Positions 9,797-21,017 of a stretch of 64,000 nt of DNA are shown piece after piece. Position 1 is the first letter of the stretch, and the number at the start of each line of letters is the position of its first letter. The translations under genes and the position numbers were made by a program. The notes under the pieces were generated by a model that saw only the letters and a list, made by a program, of their open reading frames with translations, was not told where the DNA came from and ran no database searches. The DNA is from Hybos culiciformis (taxonomy: Eukaryota; Arthropoda; Insecta; Diptera; Hybotidae): positions 50,655,525 through 50,719,524 of the forward strand of contig OZ023273.1 of NCBI GenBank assembly GCA_964007475.1, given 5' to 3'.

Positions 9797-10750
9797 CTCA
9801 TAGTCAAACAATTTAAATATTAGTTCCATATTTTTAGATTAAGGGTGATTTGGTGAATAAATGAATAGGATGAAAGGGATGAATGAATAGGTATAGATTT
9901 TTACAAATTTTATATAATGTAAAAAACCCAATTAATTAATAGCTTTTTTTTTTAATTTTTTAAGAAACAAAAAATATTATAAAAACTCAAAACAAGTAGG
10001 TAAAATAGTCATTAAGACAGAAAATGTATCAGGGAATTATAATAAATAAGAAAAGACTTAGAGTGCTCAAGGAGCTAGTAAGTTATATATTAGTAAATGG
10101 TATACTTTATATATTTTGTAAAACGAAACTGAAAATGAAGTAAAATATAAATATATTAAAAAAAAAAAAAAAAAAAGTCCTTCAGAAATAATAGAAATTA
10201 AAAACACTTATTGTTTGAGCAAACTTGACATTGTGTCGTTTTCACTTTTGGATGAAAACGACAAACGTCAAATGATTTAACGTCTTTTTTTACTTTGACT
10301 TTATGTCCATTTCATAAACGTTTTTTCCGGTTTTCGGTTCGGTTCGGGTTCGAAACTTTGGTTTTCAGTAACAATTAGTTGAATGTACCCAATGGATTTT
10401 TATCGAATTAAGAATGCAAGAATCGTAATCCTAATTTAATTGTATTAGAAGTTTTTCTTGTTATCCAATTTTCAGGTATTAGATTTTTTTTAAAAATTCT
10501 GAAACATATGCGAATATGTTAAAACATTAGAGTATATAATCGAAGAAAAAACATTGAATAAATGTATTCATCATCAATATTATACATCCATGACTTGAAT
10601 TTTATACCGTCGGTGATACTGTTTAAATATTTAAGGAAAAATGTGAGAAAAATGTGTGATTTAAAGAAAGTATAGAAAGTCTTTCCATAAATGCCTGTTT
10701 ATTTAATAAATTTAGCTTTTCATGAATTTTCCTTTAAGAAATAATAATAT
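9797..10750. other. AT-rich stretch with poly(A) run
   Basis: No gene is seen. The stretch contains the probable 3' untranslated tail and poly(A) run (about 10158-10176) of the remnant upstream. At 10320-10375 there is a single block of cggttcggttcgggttcg words, the reverse complement of the ACCG-rich repeats at 1-115 and 3236-3378. Confidence 0.5.
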
Positions 10751-10942
10751 TACACTGAGCCAAAAAAGGCATACTAAATTTTAGGGATTTTGGCATTAAA
10801 TCAAGTTCTAGTATTTTTATACACAAAACAACAACAAACACATTTTTTTTATAAAAAAAAAAAACAATATTAATTTAAGTTCTTTCGGTATTATATCAAG
10901 TACAAACTGCTCTAAAATCTAAAATTAATGCCCACAGACATA

Positions 10943-10999
10943 ATTTTTATGCCCAGAGGTATTTTTATGCCCAGAGGTATTTTTATGCCCAGAGGCAAT
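10943..10999. repeat. 18-bp tandem repeat
   Basis: The unit tttttatgcccagaggta occurs a little over three times in a row, with a last variant ending in ggcaa. Confidence 0.85.
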
Positions 11000-11062
11000 T
11001 TTTAGTACCAAGAGAATTAAGGTTATTCCAAAAATTTTTGAATTAAAATATTTAAATAATTT

Positions 11063-11260
11063 TAATACTATGGCCAAATGGTAGAGTGGTTGAATGAAAT
11101 GCTAAAGACCGAGGTGCGAATCCCAACAGCAGGCATAAGAAAAATGTATACGATATTTATATTTTCTATTCTGTGCACATGAATAACTTTATTGGAGTGG
11201 TCGGTTGAAATGCTAAAGACCGAGGTTCGAATCCCGAAGAGGGCATAAGAGAAATAAAAT
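11063..11260 (+). mobile_element. tRNA-derived SINE-like dimer
   Basis: A tRNA-like head starts near 11069 (tatggccaaatggtagagtgg, A-box like) with a B-box-like ggtgcgaatcc at 11113-11123. A second monomer has ggttcgaatcc at 11224-11234, which matches the RNA polymerase III B box well. An A-rich tail follows. A relative lies on the minus strand at 55380-55500. These sequences do not fold as complete tRNAs and are best read as SINE heads rather than tRNA genes. Confidence 0.6.
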
Positions 11261-11373
11261 AAGAAATTAGAAATAAAAAAAAATAGATATAAATAAAAAA
11301 GCGTCATTGGACGGTTTTTGTTGCGGAAAATACATGATTTTATGCATTTTAGCACGTTTTTTATCTCAGTGTA

Positions 11374-13904
11374 TGTTCAGGGTTTTTTCTTACAGTCTAT
11401 TTCTTCTACAACTTGAGCTTATAGATAATGAACAATAACAGTTTTCAAAAATAAGTTGGCAGCATTTAAAACTACAGTACTAGAAAGCAAAGAAAGACTA
11501 GGCCTACTTTATGTGTTACTAGAAAAAAAAATATTTTAAATATTCGTTAAAATCAGACATATTTCGGCCTTATAAAAGTGTAAAGAACAATACATGTATA
11601 ATGATAATATTTTTTAATTTTTGAGATTTTTAATGAGATTAAAAACGAACTATTTTATAACATAGGTACATGAAAATATAAATAACCAATTAATTTGGAG
11701 AACAAATGAATTGGATAACGATCAAATTGCAACAATGAACAAATTTGAACAAAATAAATTGATGAATTAAAGTAAAGAGATATTGAGTTGTGACAATATT
11801 TTATATCAATAAAGGATTAAATTTCTATAAATAGGATAAAACGTTAAAGGAATAGATTATTATACGAGTAACGGTATAAAGCACATAATTTTTTATTTTT
11901 CTACTCCTACTGAATCCCGGATACCTATATTGACATATTATTGATATTATTTATCATTATTTTCCTTTGCGATAAACAATTTTTTTTTTAATCCTTTTCA
12001 TGTTCTAGAAAGAATAATCATGTTCTAGAAAGGTTGATTTTTACAATAAAGAACTAGAAATGTTGTGAATTGATTAATATTAAACAATCGATTTAGCAAC
12101 CTTCAAAGGATTTATCTTCTCTGTTTTTCAGTTGTTTAATATTAGTTTATCTATTAATTTTTAATTTTAAAATTGTCTGCTTGTGATACGTACTTTGAGC
12201 CTTGATGTCCGTTATTTGATAAGCGGAAATAATTTTTAAACATAATTAAGGAAAATAAAATTACAAAAATAGGAAATCGTTTTGATAAGAAGTAAAATTA
12301 ATATTTTTGTAAAAGTGGAACTATGTTTTTAAAAGTCTTTTTATAAAGTATATTAAAACATTTTTTTTTTTAGTGTAAACAGTATTTTAAAATTACGGAA
12401 AAAATATAGTATGTATATGTTAATAAATTTGAAGTTTTGAAAATATTTATTGACATTTAAAACGAACAATTTTATAACATAAATATAGCAATTGGGGGTT
12501 GAGAAATTTGATTGCATGAGCGTGTTCGTTAGTAATTTTTCTATTTAATGCTTTTTACCACAATAAATAATAAAAGAAGATTTTTTTTTGATAATAACAT
12601 TTGTAAGTCATTTAAGTTAGTAAGTTCTTTCTTCTTCATGATCTTTGTTTGCAGGCGTAGAAATAGCATTAAAATGAATTTGTTCCTTATAAAACTCTAT
12701 ATATATTCTTAGGAATAAGTTAATTTTAACAGAAAATAATTTGTTAATTTTAGAACATAGCGGTTAGAATAAAAATAAAAAAAATTCGAAACAAATTTAA
12801 TATCCGACAATTAGCATTTCAAAATAGGAAACAAAAACAATATAATTTATGTCCACGTTTTTTTTATATTATTTAAATACAACCATTATTCAATTTGGAT
12901 AAGTTTTTGTTGAAGCAGGAGAAAACTGAAAACCATATTTCTTCTGTTCTATTGAAGTAGGAATTAATCAACTTATATTTTGTTCTATTTTTCTTTAATT
13001 TTTTGCAACCAAAAGTAATATTCAAAGGTGTAGTCACGCAAAATTGCCATTATCTCTTATTTTTTAATTAAAAAGGAATTAATTTTTGTCCATCTAATCT
13101 TCAAATACTTAATAATTTACCATGATGAAAGATTTTTTATTATCTTTTACATTCTAATCGAATAAGAAAAATTAATTGCAATTAAAAGTTATTATCGCCT
13201 GATAAGTGACATATACTACAAAACGATACTAATATGACTTTAATGTATAATATGACAATGTGTCCTAACTTCCAAAAACTAGTATTTTTTCAGAAAACTT
13301 TATTTTATATTATTTTGATTTACTTCAAGCTTTTCCATTTTTGAAGGTGTTCTATATATTTCGGTTATCAATTCTATAATTTTAAATTAACACTCCTGTT
13401 CAACTTTTCTTCACCTTTCTGTGTAAAAAGCTTATGCTGAAATTGCTATAAATAATAATGTTTAAAAAAAAAAGGTATGTTATGAATTCCGTTTATGTTC
13501 AGTTTCGTTTTTTCTTTTGTATATGAAACCATATAATATTATAAAAATAATTTGTATTTAATAAACGTGTTCAAAAGCTTTGATGACTTTATGTTCAATT
13601 GCAAAGTGTTTTTTTATAATATATTTTATTTTACATGAAAAAACAAAAATATCCTTTTTTATAATTATGTTCAACATAAAAATGCATGTAATATTTTATC
13701 AAATACAATAATTTATAATTATATATTACCTAATGTATATTACCACAAATGTATATTATACCTATTATATATTATGCCTCATTGAAATTAACATAACGGA
13801 GTCTCCATTACGAATATAATGAAATAATCGTGAGTATTTTTAATGAAAACATAAAAAAACAGCTCATCCATACGAATACATAATAAAGATTGTTTTCATT
13901 TTTT
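11374..13904. other. AT-rich non-coding stretch
   Basis: No coding region, RNA gene or terminal inverted repeats could be supported. Base composition is uniformly AT-rich. It could be intron or intergenic sequence. Confidence 0.5.
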
Positions 13905-14252
13905 AACATTTTACATATTACATTTTACATTTTACATTTTACATTTTACATTTTACATTTTACATTTTACATTTTACATTTTACATTTTACATTTTACAT
14001 TTTACATTTTACATTTTACATTTTACATTTTACATTTTACATTTTACATTTTACATTTTACATTTTACATTTTACATTTTACATTTTACATTTTACATTT
14101 TACATTTTACATTTTACATTTTACATTTTACATTTTACATTTTACATTTTACATTTTACATTTTACATTTTACATTTTACATTTTACATTTTACATTTTA
14201 CATTTTACATTTTACATTTTACATATTACATTTTACATATTACATTTAACAT
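13905..14252. repeat. Heptanucleotide microsatellite (ATTTTAC)n
   Basis: About 48 near-perfect copies of the 7-bp unit fill 350 bases, with variants (acatatt) only at the two edges. The unit length is not divisible by three, yet the frames stay open because no stop codon arises in some of them. An apparent protein here is an artefact. Confidence 0.97.
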
Positions 14253-14350
14253 ATACATAACATATGTTCTTAAGTTCTTAGGTATATATATAAAATGCAC
14301 AGTACATGTATATAATAATACCATTTATAATTAATATGTAGATATATTTA

Positions 14351-14496
14351 CTAAAACATAATTAAAACTCTAACGCACATCTTTGTTTGATGCATCATCG
14401 CTTCATTATGGCTCTCTGCATCCGCTTCAAGAAAAACTCTTTTGAAGAACGGTTTGCTGTTTGGTTTTCTCATTTTCATGTTTATTTCGAATGTAG
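14351..14496 (-). CDS. Candidate host terminal exon, unknown protein
   Basis: On the minus strand a pyrimidine-rich stretch ending ttttggtgcag is followed at 14496 by an open frame. The frame starts in phase with two leading bases and reads TFEINMKMRKPNSKPFFKRV, then FLEADAESHNEAMMHQTK, ending at TAG 14351-14353. The block is clearly less AT-biased than its surroundings, and its residues look like real protein. It may end as a terminal exon, or use a possible GTGCGT donor near 14380 as an internal one. No polyadenylation signal is convincing. I do not recognise the family. Intron-like sequence lies upstream. Confidence 0.35.
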
Positions 14497-14641
14497 CTGC
14501 ACCAAAAAGATTATTTAACAATTATTTTATTCATTGTATTTAATATAGTAAAATATTGACAAAATTATTTTCGTACCACATGAAACTTCAGAGACGTATG
14601 CAATGTTTCCATTATTTTACTAAAAATATTATTAACATATA

Positions 14642-14796
14642 TGTGTCGATGTTTATCAAAACTCGTCAATTCCATTTTTCAAAAAAAATTAGTATAATAC
14701 ATCGTTGGATTCGTCTTCGAATTTGCTATCAGTTTTTGCTATTTTTAAATTTAAAAAAAAAAATGGAATAGACGCGGTTTGATAAACATCGACACA
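14642..14796. mobile_element. 155-bp MITE with TGTGTCGATG terminal repeats, copy 1
   Basis: The termini TGTGTCGATGTTTATCAAA and its reverse complement enclose a 155-bp non-coding sequence. A second copy in the opposite orientation lies at 58674-58818 and is highly similar across its whole length. Flanking TA is compatible with a Tc1/mariner-type miniature element. Confidence 0.85.
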
Positions 14797-17700
14797 TATA
14801 AGTTATGCAAAAGCGAAACACTTGTATCAAACAATGTAACATTATATATAGTTATTTTTGTTTTGTAAACAATTTTTTTATTTATTTTTTTATCCAACTC
14901 TTATTCACCTTGAAAGAATACTCAATGTAAGCAACTTAATTAGTCGAAAACTTACTTAAGGTGTTTCTTTTTCATTCAATTTACCAATAAGAATATTATT
15001 TATAAGTTCAAATATTTAAGTCTATTGATCAGATTTTATTAAAAACATAAATATATTATAATAACTTAACAAATTTGGGAACAAACTTCCGTGAGTTTTT
15101 TCTCGTGATCAAGGGAACATTTCGCTTATTCCTTCAATTAAGTTATCAGCTTATTAAATTATTTTTCAAAACATAATAAAGATAATCATTTAATATCATA
15201 ATATAATAACGTTTACATTTATAAAATGGCTTCAGATCTAAATATTTGTGTTTGAGTATAAAAAGGTACATTTCCGTAATATTAAAAATTCAGTCCTTTT
15301 TTTAGAAATTCAACCAATAAATAAAAGGTTAGACAGAAATATAATATAAAATGTTAATTAAATGTGTAAATATTGTTATTTATAAAATACTTTCATACAC
15401 ATATTTATGTAAAAATTATAAACAAGGCAAATATAAAATTAGTCATACTTCAATAAAACATAATTCTTTAATTAATTAATTAACTTAATTGGATAATTTT
15501 TTTATAACTTTTTTAAATGTTTGTACTAGCTTTATTTATGTATATCATTCACAAAATTTCTCAACTACTGGGCATAAGCACAATTTTTATACGGTATTAT
15601 TATGAATGACTATAATAATGTAATTTTTCCAAAAATTATAAAAGAACCCTTTATAAATTTAAATTGTAATGAAGTTTATTATTAATAAATTAAGAATAAA
15701 TAAAAATTATTGATTAAAAAAAAATTTCCGGAAAATATTTTAAATTGATATGTTAAAATAATTTAAAATAAAAATATTTTGTATTTGTCAGGTTCGAAAG
15801 AAATATTTAAAAATCTACACTATTGGTATTGATCATATTGAATTAGTACAAAAATTATTTTCACTGATATTTTTAAAATGTAAAATTAAAAAATTAGAAA
15901 TAAGAGTAAAGGAAAGAAAAAAACAAACTCATAAACATAGAAAGTGTCCGAATATAATATAAAAAAGAAAAAAAAAAATTTCTGAAATAAACTGTCATCC
16001 AAGAATCGTCATAACAAAGTATATAAAATCAATACCATTACATAGGTTTAGAACTATAGCTGGTAAACATAAAAATAATGTTAAATGTTTATTTGGAAAA
16101 TATTTTTGCATTTTATTATAATTTTGAAATAACAATTTAAAGGAGCTACAAGAAAAATTCATTATTGTAAATCCAATATATGTACAGAACATATCGATTT
16201 TTCAAATAAAAGCTTTAAAAGATTTAAATTTCATCAAATTATCTTTAATGTTCACATATTTATATTTATCTTATTTTCCCTTCCAAAAATTTAAATTTTT
16301 TTCTTGAATCAATATTGACACAAGTGAAGTGCTATATGTATTAAAACAAATCCGAAAGAGATTTTTTTTTGTATATTAGCTATACTATACATTCATGTCT
16401 ACATAATTATAATATTAAATATGTAAACATAAAATCATTTCATATAGTATTATGATAAAAATGCAAACTATTTGCTACGTTTAAGCTACGATGTTGAAAT
16501 CAGAATGACACAGTGAAAATGCTGCTATTTGTAAGCTCAATGACAATTTGAATAAATCAATCGATGTATGTGCATAAGTATAATACAAAAATAAAATATG
16601 CATATATGCATATTGATTCTTTAGATGATATTTTCTATAATAATATAATATAATTATGACGAATAAGTGCAGCGACAGATAATGAAGAAAAGGATATTGG
16701 ATTTGTAATAATAATTTGTCATTTTTTTACCATCATAGTCTTTATTTTCCAAAAACGAACACTGAAATTTTAAGGGAATTGAAATATCTTATTATTATTT
16801 TGTCCTAAATTCAAATAATTCATAATTAGTATTTTAAAAAACGGACTGTATGTTATCCTTATATACATAAATGTTTTTGCCCTTCCTTTCTGGCACTAAA
16901 ATGTATTTGTGTCATTGTTAGTCTCTAAATAAGGTTGTTGTCCAACACTATTATGCAGTAATCAAATCATAATAAAATTATGATACCTAGTAAGTAGCTT
17001 GCAAAATTAAAATGGTCTGAAGACAATCACAAAAAATTTGGCCACGAATTTCTTAGCAACTTTCCAAAGTAGTTCGAAAAATTTACGAAAAGTTTTAAAG
17101 AAATTTTCATGTAAACATTTATAAATGTAGGCTATCAATATGAAAAATTAAGGCTGGGTGGATTTCACTGTCTGTTCAATGCACAGATATTTGCTGAATG
17201 ATAAAAATCGACTTTGTATACATTTCTTCCAATTGAGTAAATTTTTATTTGCATACTGTATGCACAAACTTCAATAAAGGAAAAGTTTGTAAACGCTTTT
17301 ATAGCTAAATCAGTGTGCTTATGATATTAAGAAATTATAATAATAATAAGAAATTAATATACTTCTCTTTGTTACAAAATTTTAATATTATAAAAATATG
17401 TAAATTTGATAAATATAATTGTTTCGATCAGTAACTATTGTATTTAAAAAAAAAAATTCATATGATCGTATCTTATTAAAATGTATATAAATAAGAATAT
17501 ATTTATATAATAAGATTAATAAAATATAAAATGTTTTTTCTAAACACATAAATTTTAATATCAATAAATATAAAACATGTAAGAAAAACTTCTGCGAAAA
17601 TTGAATTTAATCCTCAAGTTTTATCTAAATCTTAACTTTGGGTATAAGCTTCATAACTGAAAAGTTTATTTTAAAATTTATATATATTTATCGTTTTTTT

Positions 17701-17885
17701 TTATACGTACATACATATGTGCATGTAATCTGTGTTAAAATAATATTTGCTGAACAAAAAAAATATGTCGATGTAGTATAGTTATGTAAGAAAAACCAGG
17801 GCAATTTATCCTGCAGACTGGTCGATAATAAAAAATAAAAAAAAACAATTCTTGATCAGAATAATAACACACTTAATAATCTTAC
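14797..17885. other. AT-rich non-coding stretch
   Basis: No coding region, RNA gene or clear repeat is supported here. If the candidate exons at 14351-14496 and 17886-17930 are real and belong to one gene, this would be intron, together with the MITE. Confidence 0.45.
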
Positions 17886-17930
17886 CTTTTTTTTTTCTTT
17901 TACTTCTCTAACTCCATAATTTGTGTGCTC
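17886..17930 (-). CDS. Candidate 45-nt internal microexon
   Basis: On the minus strand a pyrimidine-rich tract ending ccctcaag forms a good splice acceptor. The 45-base exon reads EHTNYGVREVKEKKK in the only open frame, and is followed directly by a GTAAGA donor. The exon length is a multiple of three. Its reading phase does not join directly to the candidate exon at 14496, so at least one more exon would be required between them. Support is only from splice signals. Confidence 0.2.
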
Positions 17931-18601
17931 CTTGAGGGTAAAATAGAAAGAAAAAATATTTATTCAATATTCATTCAAAATTGTATACAGAAAGTTTTTT
18001 TTTCCGTTTTTTATTTTTCATTAGAAAATATAAATGAAAAAATATACTTATAATGTACATGTAAATATTATACATAAAATTGAATACCATATATATACAT
18101 ATGTACATAAAATTGAATTTAAAATATTATGTTAAATTCTATTAAGTTAAATAAAATGTCCGTAAATATTTTGTTTAGTTATTGGTTTGGTTGCGTATAC
18201 ACTTTCATTTTTATACTTGTGTTTACAGTATAAAAAAGTAAATAGCATCCTTTTTATAATTTATATTTTACTTTTAAACAGAAAACTACGTTTAAGGTTT
18301 TATTTTTATGTAATCATTTTTTTTTTATATAAATAGTTATTATTAAAAATTACGTTTTATAAATTTACAATAATCATTTAATTTTAAAATAAATAATTTT
18401 CTCGAAAATATCATAGATGTACTTTTCAATTTATGTATGTATTTATATGTGTATACAGGAACTGGTTTATATCAAGAATGCCAATACCAATTTCATTATT
18501 TTTTTAGAAATATCGGGAGAAAAAACTTTTAGTTGTGAGCCACTACAAATTTTAAATTTAAATCAATTTAAATACTGATTATATGAATAATTAAAAAAAA
18601 C

Positions 18602-18648
18602 GGTGCCATACCATAAACCCTAACGAAAGGGCTTATAGCATGGCACCA
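18602..18648. other. 47-nt hairpin (inverted repeat)
   Basis: The arms ggtgccat and atggcacc continue inward through ATAA/TTAT and CCCT/AGGG blocks, to a six-base loop. About 17 of 20 positions pair, with isolated symmetric mismatches. It is flanked by runs of A and stands out as GC-richer than its surroundings. It could be a structured RNA, a palindromic transposon remnant or a protein-binding site. Confidence 0.6.
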
Positions 18649-19610
18649 AAAAAAAACATTTGCGAGTCACGGGACATTAAGAATAAGTGAAACTTCTTAC
18701 AGAATACTCTATGAATGTTAAAAAGAAACACGTTTTTTAGTCTGTAATTTTGAAATAATTAACTCCTTTTGATAGGATTTGTAAAATGTTCGTAAATTAT
18801 TTTAAATACAAATTACAATAGTATGAAATGGATCTAAATAACAGCTGTAGTTTTTCTTATTAAAAAAGCTACACGAACTTAATCAAAGTTATATGAACTG
18901 TACTATATTATATTTTCTAATAATTAAGGTATTAGGAAAAAATGATTTCAAATAATTTTTGTACAAGTTTTTTGTGGATAAAAAAAAAAAATCCGAAATG
19001 CTAAAAGAATAACGTCGCCCCAAAATTATATTATCGTAAACGCCAAACCAAAAAAAAAAATGAGTTAAGTATGAGGCAGTACCAAACTTTTCAAGCTCTT
19101 TCGAATGGTCTAACCCGTGTTTCTGTATTTGCTTCCGTTACTGAGATACAGAGTCACGATTTTATCGTAAAGGCCAAAAATTTGATTTTTTAATATTACA
19201 TTATGGAATGCCCCAAAATTTCGGATTTACGATAAAAATTGTACGAAAAATTTCCTACAAAATTGATTAGAATTATTTTATCGAATAAGCATACGAATTT
19301 TTAAAAATTAAGATTTCATAAAATATCCTATCGCATTTGCTTAGAAAATATGAAATTATAACCTCCCAAAATATTATATTATCGTAAGTGTATAAAACGT
19401 AACACGTACTATAAAATAAAATAAAAGAGAAATAAGTATTATTTTATCGTACCTCCATATAAAATTTCTGCAGCAGAAATAATTTTTCGACATGGTTGCT
19501 TGCTCAAATCTGGAAAAAATAAATTAGGAACACCTGGAAATCTTTTCGTTTCTCAGTTAACTAAACTGAGTGCTAAAGAGGTCTCAACTGAGAAAATTCA
19601 GGACGACAAA

Positions 19611-19614
19611 AGTC
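19611..19614 (+). repeat. Target-site duplication AGTC (left) of LTR element
   Basis: AGTC precedes the 5' LTR and is repeated at 24030-24033 after the 3' LTR. Transposon copy 1 at about 9025-9035 shows a single AGTC-complement at the empty site, confirming a 4-bp duplication. Confidence 0.9.
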
Positions 19615-19829
19615 TGTGGCGTCAACAGAACCGTAGCATATTAATGACAGCTGATCATTTTTGTTTTTATATATGTCAATTACTAACATACGAAGTACAG
19701 TCTTCGTTAATGCATAATGCAAGAAGCAAGTTTTTATTTTTTTATTTGAAATATTTTTGTGATTTTGATTAATAAAGTAATTTTAAGTTTAATAAAATTA
19801 CAATTTTTTATTCCAATTAAAACCCCACA
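19615..19829 (+). repeat. 5' LTR
   Basis: 215 bases, TG...CA ends. It contains aataaagtaa near 19770, which could serve as a polyadenylation signal. It differs from the 3' LTR by one substitution in the first 20 bases, a one-base T-run change and a small cluster around the T-rich tract. Confidence 0.93.
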
Positions 19830-19831
19830 AT

Positions 19832-19849
19832 TGGTGACCCCAAACAAAG
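19832..19849 (+). other. tRNA primer-binding site
   Basis: TGGTGACCCC starts two bases after the LTR. TGG complements the CCA end of a tRNA, which would prime minus-strand DNA synthesis. The specific tRNA is not identified. Confidence 0.75.
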
Positions 19850-19882
19850 CAAACGAAAATAAAAAAAGCAAAACTTTAGATA

Positions 19883-20458
19883 ATGACTGAAGAAGAAGAA
19901 GATAATTTTTGCGACGCCAGCGAAATAAAACATATTTCGCGCGTCTCAATAAAAATTCCGCCATTTTGGGAAGAAGATCCTGAAATATGGTTTTCGCAAG
20001 TAGAAGCCCAATTCGATAATCAATCAATTACAGCAGATTCAACTAAATTTAACTATATCGTTGGTTCCATCGAATCAAGAATTTTAAAACAAGTCCAGGA
20101 AGCAGTTTTGAAACCACCTGCAACTAGCAAGTATAATAATTTAAAAAAAAAAATAATCGAACGTTTTTCAGCTTCAGAAAATGAAAAAATTTCTGTTCTA
20201 CTAAATCAAATGCAACTCGGCAACAAGAGACCATCACATTTACTCAACGAAATGAAATCACTTGCTGGAGATAAAATGACCGAAATAATGGTTAAACATC
20301 ACTGGATTTCACATTTACCAGAAAATGTACGAGATCATATCGTAGCTTCTAGTACTGATTTACAAGGATGTGCTCGTCTTGCAGATGATTTAATGTCAGC
20401 GAAAAATTATAGCTACCAAATTTCAAAAAATCCTTCATCGATCCTGTTGAAAAATTAG
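19883..20458 (+). pseudogene. gag: gag (capsid-type) of Ty3/gypsy element
   Basis: The frame opens with an acidic MTEEEEDNF start, then KIPPFWEEDPEIWFSQVEAQ and later KIIERFSASENEKISVLLNQ. This is the pattern of arthropod Ty3/gypsy capsid domains, which assemble the particle. The frame closes at 20456-20458 because of a one-base shift in an A run near 20425. In the next frame a coiled coil (EKLEKQIESLTKQVQELQ) and a CWFH...C-type motif continue what was presumably one gag-pol reading frame. Confidence 0.85.
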
Positions 20459-20990
20459 AGAAGCAAATAGAATCTTTAACGAAACAGGTTCAGGAATTAC
20501 AACGTTTTCGAAGTAAATCACGCGAAGGTGCAAAGAAACGAGATAAAACTCAGACAAGCCAATCTAACGATAAAGAAAGTAAAATCTGTTGGTTTCATCG
20601 TCGTTTTAAAGAAAGAGCCACAAAATGTGCATTTCCAGACGAGTGTGCGTTTCCAGAAAAGCAAAATGTAGCGGCAATCTTTGGAAAATCTAACCGCCTT
20701 TATGTCAAAGATCAAAACTCATGCTACAAATTTTTAATTGACACCGGAGCTGACATCTCCGTAATTCCAGCACAGTCCAAACAAAAATTACCACCAAGAA
20801 TATCAAATTTATATGCAGCTAACGGCACTCAAATTCCAGTATACGGTTCAAAAGTTTTAACACTTAATTTAGGACGTCGCCGAGAATTTTCTGGAAATTC
20901 AGGATAGCTGATGTAAATTCACCAATAATCGGAAGTGATTTTTTAACCAACTACAATTTATTAGTCGATTTAAAAAACAAAAAACTGATA
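20437..20990 (+). pseudogene. pol: gag end and protease region, frameshifted
   Basis: The frame runs from the coiled coil through CWFHRRFKERATKCAFP to an aspartic protease with the active-site triplet Asp-Thr-Gly at 20740-20748 (context FLIDTGADISVIPA). A second frameshift lies near 20905, after which the frame of the reverse transcriptase takes over. The protease normally cleaves the gag-pol precursor. With the frame broken on both sides it cannot be made as part of the polyprotein. Confidence 0.8.
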
Positions 20991-21017
20991 GATAATAAAA
21001 CCAAACTACAAATTGTT

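Larger units (their letters stand above)
10751..11373. mobile_element. Tc1/mariner-like MITE with TA target duplication
   Basis: The termini TACACTGAGCCAAAAAA at 10751 and TTTTTTATCTCAGTGTA ending at 11373 form an imperfect inverted repeat flanked by TA. This is the pattern of Tc1/mariner-derived miniature elements. The interior has no transposase ORF. It contains an 18-bp tandem repeat (10943-10999) and a dimeric SINE-like sequence (11063-11260). Confidence 0.55.

Noticed and set aside
11063..11260. tRNA genes
   Set aside because: B-box and partial A-box sequences are present but the arms do not pair as a cloverleaf; a SINE head explains them better.
13890..14249. Open frame of about 119 codons with FYILHFT repeats
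   Set aside because: It is the translation of the (ATTTTAC)n microsatellite; no start context, no non-repeat protein sequence.
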